Assembly (NCBI RefSeq): GCF_000425385.1
Contig: NZ_AUDI01000009.1
Coordinates: forward strand, 62,001-126,000
Source of the DNA: Pseudoduganella violaceinigra DSM 15887
GTDB taxonomy: Bacteria; Pseudomonadota; Gammaproteobacteria; Burkholderiales; Burkholderiaceae_D
DNA length: 64,000 nucleotides
Direction: 5' to 3'
A model generated the notes under the pieces. The model was not told the DNA's origin. It ran no database searches and worked only from the letters and a program-made list of their open reading frames with translations. This document shows, in pieces, positions 17,441 to 26,143 of the stretch (positions are counted from its first letter, which is position 1; every line of letters starts with the position of its first letter). A program made the position numbers and the translations under genes.

Positions 17441-19585
17441 ATGACAAAAACGCGCCGCGCCCAGCCCGTTATTCCGGCAGCCATTGCACTCCTGGCGATA
17501 ATGTATGTCGCATGGCAGCTTATCGGCATTCGATTCGAAAATCACGACGACATTTATTTTCACCTGTATTCAAAAATATTTGCCGGGGATTTTTTCAAAT
17601 TCGCCAAAGATACTGCGTATTTGCAGGCCAGGGCGCAGGCGTTTATCAATATGCCGCTGTTCCTGTGGATCAACAGCCTGCAAGCTTCGGCCTGGTTTGA
17701 TGCCATCGGCATCCTGGTGTTTGTCTCGCTGTACGCGGCCATTATCTGTTTCCTGTCGTGCCTTGCGGGACGCTCAAACGCCCTGATTCTGGCTGCCGCG
17801 ACGGCCTTGCTTTTCCCGCTGCATTACTATTTCACCTTCCCGCAGGGATATCCCGTGATGGGCCCTTACGGACTGGCCCTGGGCATGCTTGCGGCGACCT
17901 TGCTCGCCTCCCATCTGAAACGGCCTGACGGCCGGAAACTTGTTGCGTCGGCGATCATGTTCACCATTTCGCTGTGGGGGCCGGAATATAACTTCATCCT
18001 GCACCCTATTTTCCTGCTGCTTGCCTGGTTTGCCGCAGCGCCCGACAAGCGTGTTAAAAAACTGTGCCTCCTGGCCTGGCCCTATCTGCTTGGCTTGCTG
18101 TTATCCGTCGGCGCCTACCTCGCATTTTCCATCATGGCGCGCAATACCGGCGGCGACTCCTACGGCCGGGTATCGCCCGGTTTTGATGCCGCGGCCTGGA
18201 TGAGCACCTTCCTGGTGCTGCAGGAAAAGGCCTTCCTGCCGCTTGGACTGCTCAAGGGCATCAAGATTGCCGGCGCCTCGGCGCAAGGTGTGCCGCAGCT
18301 TCCCGCTGAATTCAGCTATGCGACGATGCTGGGCCTGGCAGGTGATTGGCGTGCCGTGGCCATTGCATTGTTGGCGTTCCTGCCGGTCTCGGCCGCCCTG
18401 CTCCATTTTCAGAATCTCAACAAACGAACGCTGGCGTTGACGGCAGCCGTGCTGCTGGCGATCGGCACCATTCCGGCGGCGATCGTTTCCGCCTCCGCGC
18501 ACTACCAGAAAATTGTCCTGGCCGGATGGCTGCATGGCCATTTGCTGACCTTCTATTCCCACCTTGGCCTGTCCGGCTTGCTATTCCTGTTGTGCGCGGC
18601 CATCAGCAATCGCTTCCAGGCGCGCGTGCGCTCGATGGTGGTCGTGGCATTGGCTGTTGTACTCGCGGCGTACGCGACGCTGACCTTCATCTACAACAAC
18701 GCCAACCGCCAGGCCATGATGGCGAACAAGCAAAAGTGGCAGGCAATGGAACTGCTGGTCTCCCACGTTCGCACGGCGCGGCCCGATCTCTTGAACCGCA
18801 CATTCCACGCCCCCGCCTTCTGGACCGCTACCGGGGTCAGTTCGATACCGGGCGATGATGCCGCGACTGGCGCCAATTATTGGACCCAATATTCCGCGAC
18901 CGTGCTTGGGCAAAAACTCTTGTTTGCGAGCGACGGCCTTGCGCCAGGCCAGGACGGGGTCGAGGTCGCGTACGTCGCGACGCCGGGCGGCAATCCCGTC
19001 GTCTACATTGAGGAACGCGCCGAGGGCGGCGGCAGGCGCACCTTGCTGTCATCGCAAGCGGTGGCCGGTGTATTGCTGGATTCCAGCAATGGCTTGCCGC
19101 TGCAGCAGATCGGGCTTAGTGACTGGACCTGCGGTAGCGATTGCACCGTCCGTCTCGGCAATCAAATGCCGCTACCGGCGCCGGGCTTCAGGCCCGACTA
19201 TGCGGGACCGCGCAACGTCGTGTCGCAATTCCTGATGGCGCGCTACGCGGGCTATGGCAAGTCGCTGGCAAGCGCCAAGGATGCGCTGCCGCTCCAGGTG
19301 GACAGCTGGGGCCCGCAGGAAAGCACTGCGGGGGCGATTCCCAACCTGCAGCTGGACGGCAATGCAGGGCTCTGGATCAAACTGCGCCAACCGCCGCAGC
19401 CAGGCAATTGGCGGGTGAGCGTAGATGGCGTTCCAGCAAACAATACCAATGTGGCGGCCGACCTGATGACGGCATCGATTGATCCCAAAGTCTTCCTGAC
19501 GCCTGGCAAAAAAGTCGTCACCATTTATAACGTCGCAGATGGCTCGGCCTCGATCGTCGGGGATTTTGTGGTCCGGGCAAAATAG
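17441..19585 (+). CDS. Polytopic membrane protein, GT-C glycosyltransferase-like
   Basis: 714 residues from the ATG at 17441. Roughly ten to twelve helices span residues 10-440; the remaining ~270 residues are soluble, with a beta-rich end ([16 protein letters not shown]). The first extracytoplasmic loop has an acidic pair in [15 protein letters not shown] (Asp36-Asp37), the position and style of the GT-C catalytic motif. No specific family is recognised. First gene of a nine-gene plus-strand operon that also holds a GtrB-like GT2 and a GtrA, so I infer it to be the periplasmic transferase that uses the lipid-linked sugar made there. The base composition is less GC-rich by eye than in the flanking genes. 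Confidence 0.6.
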   Translation: MTKTRRAQPVIPAAIALLAIMYVAWQLIGIRFENHDDIYFHLYSKIFAGDFFKFAKDTAYLQARAQAFINMPLFLWINSLQASAWFDAIGILVFVSLYAAIICFLSCLAGRSNALILAAATALLFPLHYYFTFPQGYPVMGPYGLALGMLAATLLASHLKRPDGRKLVASAIMFTISLWGPEYNFILHPIFLLLAWFAAAPDKRVKKLCLLAWPYLLGLLLSVGAYLAFSIMARNTGGDSYGRVSPGFDAAAWMSTFLVLQEKAFLPLGLLKGIKIAGASAQGVPQLPAEFSYATMLGLAGDWRAVAIALLAFLPVSAALLHFQNLNKRTLALTAAVLLAIGTIPAAIVSASAHYQKIVLAGWLHGHLLTFYSHLGLSGLLFLLCAAISNRFQARVRSMVVVALAVVLAAYATLTFIYNNANRQAMMANKQKWQAMELLVSHVRTARPDLLNRTFHAPAFWTATGVSSIPGDDAATGANYWTQYSATVLGQKLLFASDGLAPGQDGVEVAYVATPGGNPVVYIEERAEGGGRRTLLSSQAVAGVLLDSSNGLPLQQIGLSDWTCGSDCTVRLGNQMPLPAPGFRPDYAGPRNVVSQFLMARYAGYGKSLASAKDALPLQVDSWGPQESTAGAIPNLQLDGNAGLWIKLRQPPQPGNWRVSVDGVPANNTNVAADLMTASIDPKVFLTPGKKVVTIYNVADGSASIVGDFVVRAK

Positions 19586-19595
19586 GAGTCCAGGT

Positions 19596-20303
19596 TTGTC
19601 AGCAGCTAACACTAAAAAAATAGCCATCCTGCAGTCCAATTACATCCCCTGGAAGGGCTATTTCGACATGATCGCCGCAGTGGATGAGTTCATCCTCTAC
19701 GACGATATGCAATACACGCGCCGCGATTGGCGCAACCGGAACCAGATCAAGACCCCGCAAGGCCTGCAGTGGCTTACCGTCCCGGTCCAGGTCAAGGGGA
19801 AATACCACCAAAAGATCCGCGAGACCGAAATCGACGGTACGGATTGGGCCGGCGCACATTGGAAAGCGCTGGCGCAGAATTATCGGCGCGCGCCGCATTT
19901 TGAAGAGATCGCCGGATGGCTCGCGCCGATTTATCTTGCCGAGAATTTCTCGCATATCTCGCAATTGAACCGCCGGCTGATTGAAGCCGTCTGCAACTAT
20001 CTCTCGATCAAAACGGTCATTTCCACCTCATGGGATTACGATCTGGTCGAAGGCAGGACAGAACGGCTCGCCGAGCTCTGCGCCCAAGCCGGCGGCACCG
20101 AATATATTTCGGGCCCATCCGCCAAGGATTACATCGAGCCTGAAGTGTTCGCAGGCAAGGACATCAAATTGAGCTGGTTCGACTATGCCGGCTATCCGGA
20201 ATATCAGCAGTTATGGGGCGAATTCACCCATGGCGTCAGCATTCTGGACCTGTTGTTCAACTGTGGCAAAGATTCACCGCGTTTTATGAGATTCGTCAAA
20301 TGA
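19596..20303 (+). CDS. WbqC family protein (TTG start)
   Basis: 235 residues. The family signature is clear: [20 protein letters not shown], then [18 protein letters not shown] and [11 protein letters not shown]. WbqC-like proteins occur in O-antigen and other surface glycan clusters and their reaction is not established; the fold is often described as acyltransferase-like, which I cannot verify. The start is a TTG at 19596, with AGGAG seven bases upstream; no ATG or GTG is better placed. Its stop overlaps the next gene's ATG (ATGA). Cytoplasmic by sequence. Confidence 0.8.
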   Translation: MSAANTKKIAILQSNYIPWKGYFDMIAAVDEFILYDDMQYTRRDWRNRNQIKTPQGLQWLTVPVQVKGKYHQKIRETEIDGTDWAGAHWKALAQNYRRAPHFEEIAGWLAPIYLAENFSHISQLNRRLIEAVCNYLSIKTVISTSWDYDLVEGRTERLAELCAQAGGTEYISGPSAKDYIEPEVFAGKDIKLSWFDYAGYPEYQQLWGEFTHGVSILDLLFNCGKDSPRFMRFVK

Positions 20304-21232
20304 AATTGTCTATTGTTGCGACGCTGTACCGGTCCGCGCCCTACATCCAGGAGTTCTATGAGCGCAGCTGCACCGCGGCGCGCGAGCTGGCCGGGGAGGA
20401 CTTCGAGATCATCCTCGTCAATGACGGATCGCCAGACGATAGCGTAGACCTGGCGATCGCACTGCATCAGCGCGACCCGCGGGTCGTGGTGGTGGATTTG
20501 TCGCGCAATTTCGGGCACCACAAGGCCATGATGACGGGACTGGCCGCCGCCAGCGGCGAACGCGTGTTCCTGATCGACAGCGATCTTGAAGAGGAGCCTG
20601 AATGGCTGCTCACATTCAACCGGCAGATGCAGGATGAGCGCGCTGATGTCGTCTACGGCGTCCAGGAAAAACGCAAGGGCGGCATGATGGAACGCGTGAC
20701 CGGAAGCATTTTCTACAAGGTATTCCGCGCCTTGACAGGCATTAACCAGCCCGACAACATCGTCACCGCTCGCCTCATGAGCCGGCAATACGTGCAAGCT
20801 TTGCTGAGCCATCAGGAACGTGAACTCAACATTGGTGGCCTATGGATCATCACCGGCTTTAAACAGGCAACGCAAGTCGTTCGCAAACACTCGAGCAGCC
20901 CGACGACGTACACCCTGTCCCACAAGATCAGCCACCTGGTCAACGCGATCACCTCGTTCAGCAGCCTGCCGCTTGTGTACACCTTCTATACAGGGCTGCT
21001 GATCTCGCTTTCCGCCTTGTTCTTCATTGCCTACCTGGTGGTGCGCTATTTTATTTTTTCTCCGCCAAGCGGATACACCTCCTTGATTGCTTCAGTCTGG
21101 CTTTTCTCGGGGCTGATCATTTTCTTTGTCGGCGTGCAGGGCATCTATATTTCCAAGATTTTCTCGGAAGTGAAACAGCGCCCCTACACCATCGTGCGGC
21201 AAATCCACCGAAAAACCACTGGAACGGACTAA
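20300..21232 (+). CDS. GT2 glycosyltransferase, GtrB/dolichyl-P-mannose-synthase type
   Basis: 310 residues: GT-A catalytic domain (VNDGSPDDS nucleotide site; [10 protein letters not shown] metal-binding DxD) followed by two C-terminal transmembrane helices at about 235-290. That layout is that of GtrB-type enzymes which load one sugar onto undecaprenyl phosphate at the cytoplasmic face. With the GtrA at 23668 and the membrane protein at 17441 it completes a three-part periplasmic glycosylation set. Translation is coupled to WbqC by an ATGA overlap. The sugar is unknown; a modified 4-amino-4,6-dideoxyhexose is suggested by wecE in the same operon. Confidence 0.85.
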   Translation: MKLSIVATLYRSAPYIQEFYERSCTAARELAGEDFEIILVNDGSPDDSVDLAIALHQRDPRVVVVDLSRNFGHHKAMMTGLAAASGERVFLIDSDLEEEPEWLLTFNRQMQDERADVVYGVQEKRKGGMMERVTGSIFYKVFRALTGINQPDNIVTARLMSRQYVQALLSHQERELNIGGLWIITGFKQATQVVRKHSSSPTTYTLSHKISHLVNAITSFSSLPLVYTFYTGLLISLSALFFIAYLVVRYFIFSPPSGYTSLIASVWLFSGLIIFFVGVQGIYISKIFSEVKQRPYTIVRQIHRKTTGTD

Positions 21233-21236
21233 GCGC

Positions 21237-22061
21237 ATGAAGCCGCCTGCCAGCCTCCCCCCCGAAGCCCATTATGGCGTCCTGTTGCGGGACCAGCCCG
21301 CGTGCGAGCTCGATGAGATCGCCGACCAGATCCGCCGGCTTGGCTACGCGGTAGTCGATTCCGGCTATTCTGCCGCGGAGTTGAACCGCCTGTCCGCTGC
21401 CTTCAACCAAACACGGCAGCAGTATGTGCAGGCATGGGGGGCCGACCGCCTGCGCAACATCAACGAACTGCACACGATCCGCGCGCCGCTGACGCAAGCC
21501 GATCCTGCCTTCCTGGAGCTGGCAGGCAACCCAAGGATTTTGGACGTGCTCGGCCGGCTGATCGTCGGCAAGTTCATCTTGAATCAGCAAAATGGCATCA
21601 TCAATCCGCCAGGCGAAACCTACAACCAGGCCGCCTGGCATCGCGACCTGCCGTATCAGCATTTTGTTTCCAGCAGCCCGCTCGCGCTCAATGCACTGTT
21701 TTGCCTGGACGATTTCACGCGGGAGAACGGCTCTACGTTTGTACTGCCCGCCACGCACAAGTCAATCAATTATCCGTCCGCCGCCTATATCGAGAAGCAC
21801 GCGGTGCAGCTGGAGGCGAAGGCCGGTCAATATCTCCTGCTGGACTGCATGATGTTCCACAGCGGCGGATTCAACCGCACGCACAAAGAGCGGCGTGCCG
21901 TCAACCATGTCTACACAATCCCGTACTTCAAGCAACAGATCAAGCTCGCTGGCCTCATGCATCATCATGAATTGACGCCCGCCCAGCGCGAACTCTTTGG
22001 CTTCGGATATCAGGAGCCCGTGACGATCGAACAGTATTTAGAGAATAGAAAGGCACCATGA
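21237..22061 (+). CDS. Phytanoyl-CoA dioxygenase (PhyH) family protein
   Basis: 274 residues with the double-stranded beta-helix Fe(II)/2-oxoglutarate dioxygenase signature: HxD in AWHRDLPYQHF (about residue 139) and a distal FHSGGFNRT...R block supplying the third His and the 2-oxoglutarate-binding Arg. PhyH proteins hydroxylate small molecules or protein-bound substrates. In a sugar cluster it may hydroxylate an acyl group on the aminosugar or the sugar itself; that is inference. It lies 4 bp after the GT2 gene and overlaps the acyltransferase gene (ATGA). Confidence 0.85.
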   Translation: MKPPASLPPEAHYGVLLRDQPACELDEIADQIRRLGYAVVDSGYSAAELNRLSAAFNQTRQQYVQAWGADRLRNINELHTIRAPLTQADPAFLELAGNPRILDVLGRLIVGKFILNQQNGIINPPGETYNQAAWHRDLPYQHFVSSSPLALNALFCLDDFTRENGSTFVLPATHKSINYPSAAYIEKHAVQLEAKAGQYLLLDCMMFHSGGFNRTHKERRAVNHVYTIPYFKQQIKLAGLMHHHELTPAQRELFGFGYQEPVTIEQYLENRKAP

Positions 22062-22723
22062 AGAAACGATTGGTAATCTTTGGCTACGGTGACATGGCGC
22101 AACTAGCGCACTACTACTTCAGCACCGCGTCCGCTTACGAGGTTGTCGCCTTTACCGTCGACGCCAGCTATCTCAAGGAAGCCAGCTTTTGCGGCTTGCC
22201 GGTTGTCGCGTTCGAAGACGTCGAGCGGATGTATCCGCCAGCATCCCATGACTGCTTTGTCGCACTGGGCTATTCAAAGGTGAACGCGGTCCGCAAGGAA
22301 AAATTCCTGGCGGCCAAAGAGAAGGGCTTTAGTCTCGCCAGTTTCATCAGTTCCCGCGCCACGCTCCTCAACGATGGACAGGTCGGCGAGAACTGTTTCA
22401 TCTTTGAAGACAATACCATCCAGCCCTTTGTGACGATCGGCAATAACGTGACGCTCTGGAGCGGCAACCATATCGGCCATCACTCGGTCATACATGACCA
22501 CACATTCATCGCATCGCACGCGGTGATCTCTGGCCGCGTTGAAATTGGCGAGCAATGTTTCATCGGTGTGAACGCCACGCTGCGCGACCATATCAAGGTG
22601 GGTGAGCGCTGCGTGATCGGCGCGGGCGCCCTGCTCCTTGGCGATGCCGAACCCGACGGCGTGTATATCGGCACGGCCACCGAGCGCTCCCGCGTCCCGA
22701 GTTCCAGATTGAGGGCCATATGA
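22058..22723 (+). CDS. NeuD/PglD-type sugar acyltransferase (left-handed beta-helix)
   Basis: 221 residues: an N-terminal PglD_N-type Rossmann-like part (RLVIFGYGDMAQLAHYYF) and a C-terminal hexapeptide-repeat left-handed beta-helix (repeats such as IGNNVTLWSG, IGEQCFIGVN, VGERCVIGAG). Such enzymes transfer an acyl group from acyl-CoA to an amino or hydroxyl group of nucleotide sugars. WecE in the same operon would provide a 4-amino sugar as acceptor. Both ends overlap neighbours by four bases (ATGA), so it is strongly coupled with the PhyH and propeller genes. Confidence 0.85.
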   Translation: MKKRLVIFGYGDMAQLAHYYFSTASAYEVVAFTVDASYLKEASFCGLPVVAFEDVERMYPPASHDCFVALGYSKVNAVRKEKFLAAKEKGFSLASFISSRATLLNDGQVGENCFIFEDNTIQPFVTIGNNVTLWSGNHIGHHSVIHDHTFIASHAVISGRVEIGEQCFIGVNATLRDHIKVGERCVIGAGALLLGDAEPDGVYIGTATERSRVPSSRLRAI

Positions 22724-23655
22724 ACCAATCCTGGGAAAAGCTGGGCAGGATTTATGTTCCGGAAACCGCTGGCCGGCATCCGAAACTCCGCTCGCATGCG
22801 GCAAACCCGCTGCCGGTGCACCTGGAAGGCGATGTCTATCGGGTATTCTTCAGTGGCCGCGACGAACAGAACCGCTCCTCCGTGGGAGCGGTGGATATTG
22901 ACATCCTTCAGCGCAAGGTCGTGCAGGAACATGCCCTGCCCTTTTTCGAGCATGGTCCGGAAGGCAGCTTTTTCGCGGATGGGGTAAGCATTGGCAACTG
23001 CTACGATGTGGACGGCGAGCGTTACATGCTGTTCATGGGATGGCAAACTCCTGCGGGCGGTCATTGGCGCGGCGATATCGGTCGCCTGCGGGTCAAGCCG
23101 GACCTCACGCTGGAACTGGCAAGCCCTAAACCTTTCATGGCAAGCAACGCCATTGATCCGGTCAGCCTATCGTATCCCTGGGTCCAGGCCAGGCCGCAGG
23201 GCGGCTTCGATATGTGGTACGGGTCGACACTGGCCTGGGATGCCGGCAATGGCGAGATGCTGCACATAATCCAGCATGCCGATTCGCTGGACGGCGAGCG
23301 CTGGAACCGGAACGGCCTGGCAGTGCCGTACGCGCTGGGCAAGGCCCAGGCATTTTCGCGGCCGACCGTCGCCATGGATGCGAACGGCACTTACCAGATG
23401 TGGTTCTCGTATCGCAGCGGCACCGGTGAAACGTATCGCATCGGCTACGCCAGCTCCAGCGACGGAAAGGCTTGGCAACTGGGGTTGTCCAAGGCGGGCA
23501 TCGCTGTCTCGCCCGACGGCTGGGACGCTGAAATGATCGAGTATCCATTTGTCTTCGATCACGCGGGTCAACGCTATATGCTGTACAACGGCAACGGGTT
23601 CGGCAAGACGGGATTTGGCCTGGCAGTGCTGCAGAACGCAGCATCGGCTTTTTGA
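22720..23655 (+). CDS. Five-bladed beta-propeller, glycosidase-like protein, cytoplasmic
   Basis: 311 residues without signal peptide or membrane helix. Repeating blade-like patterns are seen (VYRVFFSGRDE, YMLFMGWQTP, FDMWYGSTL, YQMWFSYRSGTGETYRIGYASSSDG, YMLYNGNGFGKTGFGLAV), as in GH43/GH32/GH130-like five-bladed propellers. These proteins are common in O-antigen clusters without a proven reaction. Lack of export makes a polysaccharide-degrading role unlikely; a sugar-phosphorylase, transferase or binding role on a nucleotide- or lipid-linked substrate is possible. The start overlaps the acyltransferase stop by four bases. Confidence 0.65.
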   Translation: MNQSWEKLGRIYVPETAGRHPKLRSHAANPLPVHLEGDVYRVFFSGRDEQNRSSVGAVDIDILQRKVVQEHALPFFEHGPEGSFFADGVSIGNCYDVDGERYMLFMGWQTPAGGHWRGDIGRLRVKPDLTLELASPKPFMASNAIDPVSLSYPWVQARPQGGFDMWYGSTLAWDAGNGEMLHIIQHADSLDGERWNRNGLAVPYALGKAQAFSRPTVAMDANGTYQMWFSYRSGTGETYRIGYASSSDGKAWQLGLSKAGIAVSPDGWDAEMIEYPFVFDHAGQRYMLYNGNGFGKTGFGLAVLQNAASAF

Positions 23656-23667
23656 CTGTAGAAGAAA

Positions 23668-24054
23668 ATGTTACGGCAATTTTTTAGCTATGCCCTGGTC
23701 GGGGCACTGACCAATCTTGCAGGTTATATGCTTTACCTGCTCCTGACCTACCTGTGGGGAGCACCCAAGCTGACGATGACGCTGCTGTATGCGGTCGGCG
23801 CATTAAGCAGCTTTTTTGCCAATCGCCGCTTCACGTTTCGCCACCACGGCCATATCGGCGCGGCAGGCGCCCGCTACCTGCTGGTACAACTGTCGGGCTA
23901 CTTGCTGAATTTGATTTTCCTGGTGGTATTCGTGGACTGGCTGGGTTTTCCTCATCAATTTGTACAAGCGGTAGCAATCGTCGTGATCGCTATCTACCTA
24001 TTTATCCTGTCGCGATTTTTTGTATTCGCGCACAAGCAGCCTGCAGTGGAGTAG
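23668..24054 (+). CDS. GtrA family membrane protein (module B)
   Basis: 128 residues with four helices and GtrA hallmarks (FSYALVGALTNLAGYMLY, FFANRRFTFRHH, LSRFFVFAH). Predicted to flip a polyprenyl-phosphate sugar produced by the GT2 at 20300 for use by the membrane protein at 17441. It sits 12 bp after the propeller gene and 6 bp before the methyltransferase gene. Confidence 0.88.
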   Translation: MLRQFFSYALVGALTNLAGYMLYLLLTYLWGAPKLTMTLLYAVGALSSFFANRRFTFRHHGHIGAAGARYLLVQLSGYLLNLIFLVVFVDWLGFPHQFVQAVAIVVIAIYLFILSRFFVFAHKQPAVE

Positions 24055-24060
24055 AGCGCC

Positions 24061-24933
24061 GTGAAAGTATGTCTGAATTGCGGGAAGGGTTTTTCGTCGG
24101 ACGGCTGGGTATGCCCTTCGTGCGGCCACGAACCTGCTCGGATGAACAATATTGTGGCCCATGCAGCCGGGTTCGCCAATGGCGGCGGCGGGTTCAAGCC
24201 GGAATATTTTGCGGAACTGGCCAAGGCCGAAGCCGGCAGCTTCTGGTTTCGGGCGCGCAATGAGGTCATCCTCTGGGCCCTTAAAACCTATATGCCGAAT
24301 GCGCACAACTTCCTGGAAGTTGGCTGCGGCACGGGCTTTGTACTGTCCGGCATCGCAAGCGCACATCCCGCCATCCAATTGAGCGGCAGCGAAATTTTCC
24401 TGGCCGGCTTATCCCACGCCAAGGAACGGGTACCCGCCGCACAGTTCATGCAGATGGATGCACGCCATGTGCCCTATGCCGACGAATTCGACGCCATCGG
24501 TGCCTTTGACGTACTGGAACATATTGAAGAAGATGATGCCGTGCTTGCACAGCTACACAGGGGATTGAAAGCGGGCGGGCTGCTGTTGCTGACTGTTCCG
24601 CAGCATCGCTGGCTGTGGAGCGCCGCCGATGAATACGCCTGCCATGTACGGCGCTACTCAGCCCGGGAAATTGAAGACAAGGTCCGGGCAGGCGGCTTCG
24701 AACTGGTAAGAAGTACCTCATTCATTACCGCTTTGCTGCCCGCGATGATGCTTTCGCGGCAGCTTCAGAAACGAAACAAGGCCGCCTTCAACCCGGATGA
24801 TGAACTCAAAATCAATCCGGTGCTGAATCAAGCATTTTACGCATTGACCATGATGGAGTTTGCGGGAATCAGGCTCGGGTTGAATTACCCGGTCGGCGGT
24901 TCCAGGCTCATTGTGGCACGAAAGGATAAATAG
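24061..24933 (+). CDS. SAM-dependent methyltransferase with N-terminal zinc ribbon (GTG start)
   Basis: 290 residues. Residues 1-24 hold two CxxC pairs (CLNCG and CPSCG), a rubredoxin-like zinc ribbon. The class I methyltransferase domain follows with motif I FLEVGCGTGFVLSG (about residue 82), the acidic and DVLEH motifs, and KAGGLLLLTVP. The start codon is GTG, six bases after the gtrA stop. Substrate unknown; in this operon O- or N-methylation of a sugar or its acyl group is plausible. A second protein of similar layout (Cys pairs then methyltransferase) lies at 50663. Confidence 0.82.
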   Translation: MKVCLNCGKGFSSDGWVCPSCGHEPARMNNIVAHAAGFANGGGGFKPEYFAELAKAEAGSFWFRARNEVILWALKTYMPNAHNFLEVGCGTGFVLSGIASAHPAIQLSGSEIFLAGLSHAKERVPAAQFMQMDARHVPYADEFDAIGAFDVLEHIEEDDAVLAQLHRGLKAGGLLLLTVPQHRWLWSAADEYACHVRRYSAREIEDKVRAGGFELVRSTSFITALLPAMMLSRQLQKRNKAAFNPDDELKINPVLNQAFYALTMMEFAGIRLGLNYPVGGSRLIVARKDK

Positions 24934-24937
24934 CCAG

Positions 24938-26083
24938 ATGAAAAAAATAAGCGACCACATCCCGTTCAACTGGCCGCACATGACGGGCAAGGAGCTGTAC
25001 TACATCGCCGAGGCCCACTTCAATGGGAGCCTGGCAGGCGACGGGCCGTTTACCAAGCGCTGCCACACCTGGCTGGAACAGCGGACCGGCTGCAGCAAGG
25101 CGCTGCTGACCCATTCCTGCACCGCGGCGCTCGAGATGGCGGCCTTGTTGCTGGACATTCAGCCGGGCGACGAAATCATCATGCCGTCGTATACCTTCGT
25201 CTCGACCGCCAACGCCTTCGTCCTGCGCGGCGGGGTGCCCGTGTTTGTCGACATCCGCCAGGACACGCTCAACCTCGACGAGCGCCTGATCGAGTCGGCC
25301 ATCACGGCACGCACCAAGGCGATCGTGCCGGTGCATTACGCCGGGGTCGCCTGCGAGATGGATGCCATCATGGGCATCGCCCGCCGGCATGGTTTGCGCG
25401 TGGTTGAAGACGCGGCCCAGGGTGTCATGGCGAGCTATAAGGGCAAGGCGCTGGGCAGCATTGGCGACCTGGGCGCCTACAGCTTCCATGAAACCAAGAA
25501 CGTGATCTCCGGCGAGGGCGGCGCCTTGCTCGTCAACGATCCCGCCCTCGCGCTGCGGGCGGAAATCATCCGCGAAAAAGGCACCGACCGCAGCCGCTTC
25601 TTCCGCGGCGAAGTCGACAAATATACCTGGCAAGAGGTGGGCTCGTCCTTCCTGCCAGGCGAGCTGATCGCAGCTTTCCTGTCGGCGCAGCTGGAAGAAG
25701 CGGACCGCATCACCAGCGAGCGGCTGGCAAGCTGGCAACGCTATCATGAACTGCTCGCACCGCTGGAGGCGAGCGGCATGTTGCGGCGGCCGATCGTGCC
25801 GGGAGAATGCCAGCACAACGCGCATATGTATTACGTCTTGCTGGGGCCGGACATCAGCCGCGATACCGTGCTCGAGGCCTTCCGGCGCAGCGATATCAAA
25901 TCGGTGTTCCACTACGTGCCGCTGCACTCATCGCCAGCTGGCTTGCGCTACGGCCGGGCGCACGGCGACTTGACGGTCACCAACGAGCAGTCCGAACGGC
26001 TGGTCCGGCTGCCGCTGTGGGTTGGCATGTCGAAGGAACAGCAGGACCGCGTCGTCGAGGTCCTGCACCGCACGACCCGCTGA
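24938..26083 (+). CDS. wecE: WecE: dTDP-4-amino-4,6-dideoxygalactose transaminase
   Basis: 381 residues from the ATG at 24938. DegT/DnrJ/EryC1 aminotransferase fold, PLP-dependent, with the catalytic Lys in SFHETKN and the PLP-contacting DAAQG segment. The start IPFNWPHMTGKELYYI and the FVSTANAFVLRGG block are characteristic of WecE/RffA. It aminates dTDP-4-keto-6-deoxy-D-glucose to dTDP-4-amino-4,6-dideoxy-D-galactose. The keto sugar is made by RmlB (42037-43095), so the two operons share a precursor. Last gene of the plus-strand operon; AAGGA lies eleven bases upstream. Confidence 0.88.
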   Translation: MKKISDHIPFNWPHMTGKELYYIAEAHFNGSLAGDGPFTKRCHTWLEQRTGCSKALLTHSCTAALEMAALLLDIQPGDEIIMPSYTFVSTANAFVLRGGVPVFVDIRQDTLNLDERLIESAITARTKAIVPVHYAGVACEMDAIMGIARRHGLRVVEDAAQGVMASYKGKALGSIGDLGAYSFHETKNVISGEGGALLVNDPALALRAEIIREKGTDRSRFFRGEVDKYTWQEVGSSFLPGELIAAFLSAQLEEADRITSERLASWQRYHELLAPLEASGMLRRPIVPGECQHNAHMYYVLLGPDISRDTVLEAFRRSDIKSVFHYVPLHSSPAGLRYGRAHGDLTVTNEQSERLVRLPLWVGMSKEQQDRVVEVLHRTTR

Positions 26084-26109
26084 GCCGGCAGCGTCCGCAT
26101 CCCCGATTC

Positions 26110-26138
26110 AGCCCGCCCTGCTTCGCCCAGGGCGGGCT
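26110..26138. terminator. Strong hairpin between convergent operons
   Basis: An 11-bp perfect inverted repeat (AGCCCGCCCTG / CAGGGCGGGCT) with a 7-base loop lies in the 60-bp gap between wecE and the minus-strand operon end. No T-run follows on either strand, but position and stability fit a bidirectional terminator. Confidence 0.7.
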
Positions 26139-26143
26139 ATCCA

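Noticed and set aside
16785..17441. Plus-strand frame of 218 codons before and across the tRNA
   Set aside because: It reads through the tRNA-Phe gene and its terminator, has no ribosome site, and yields no recognisable protein.
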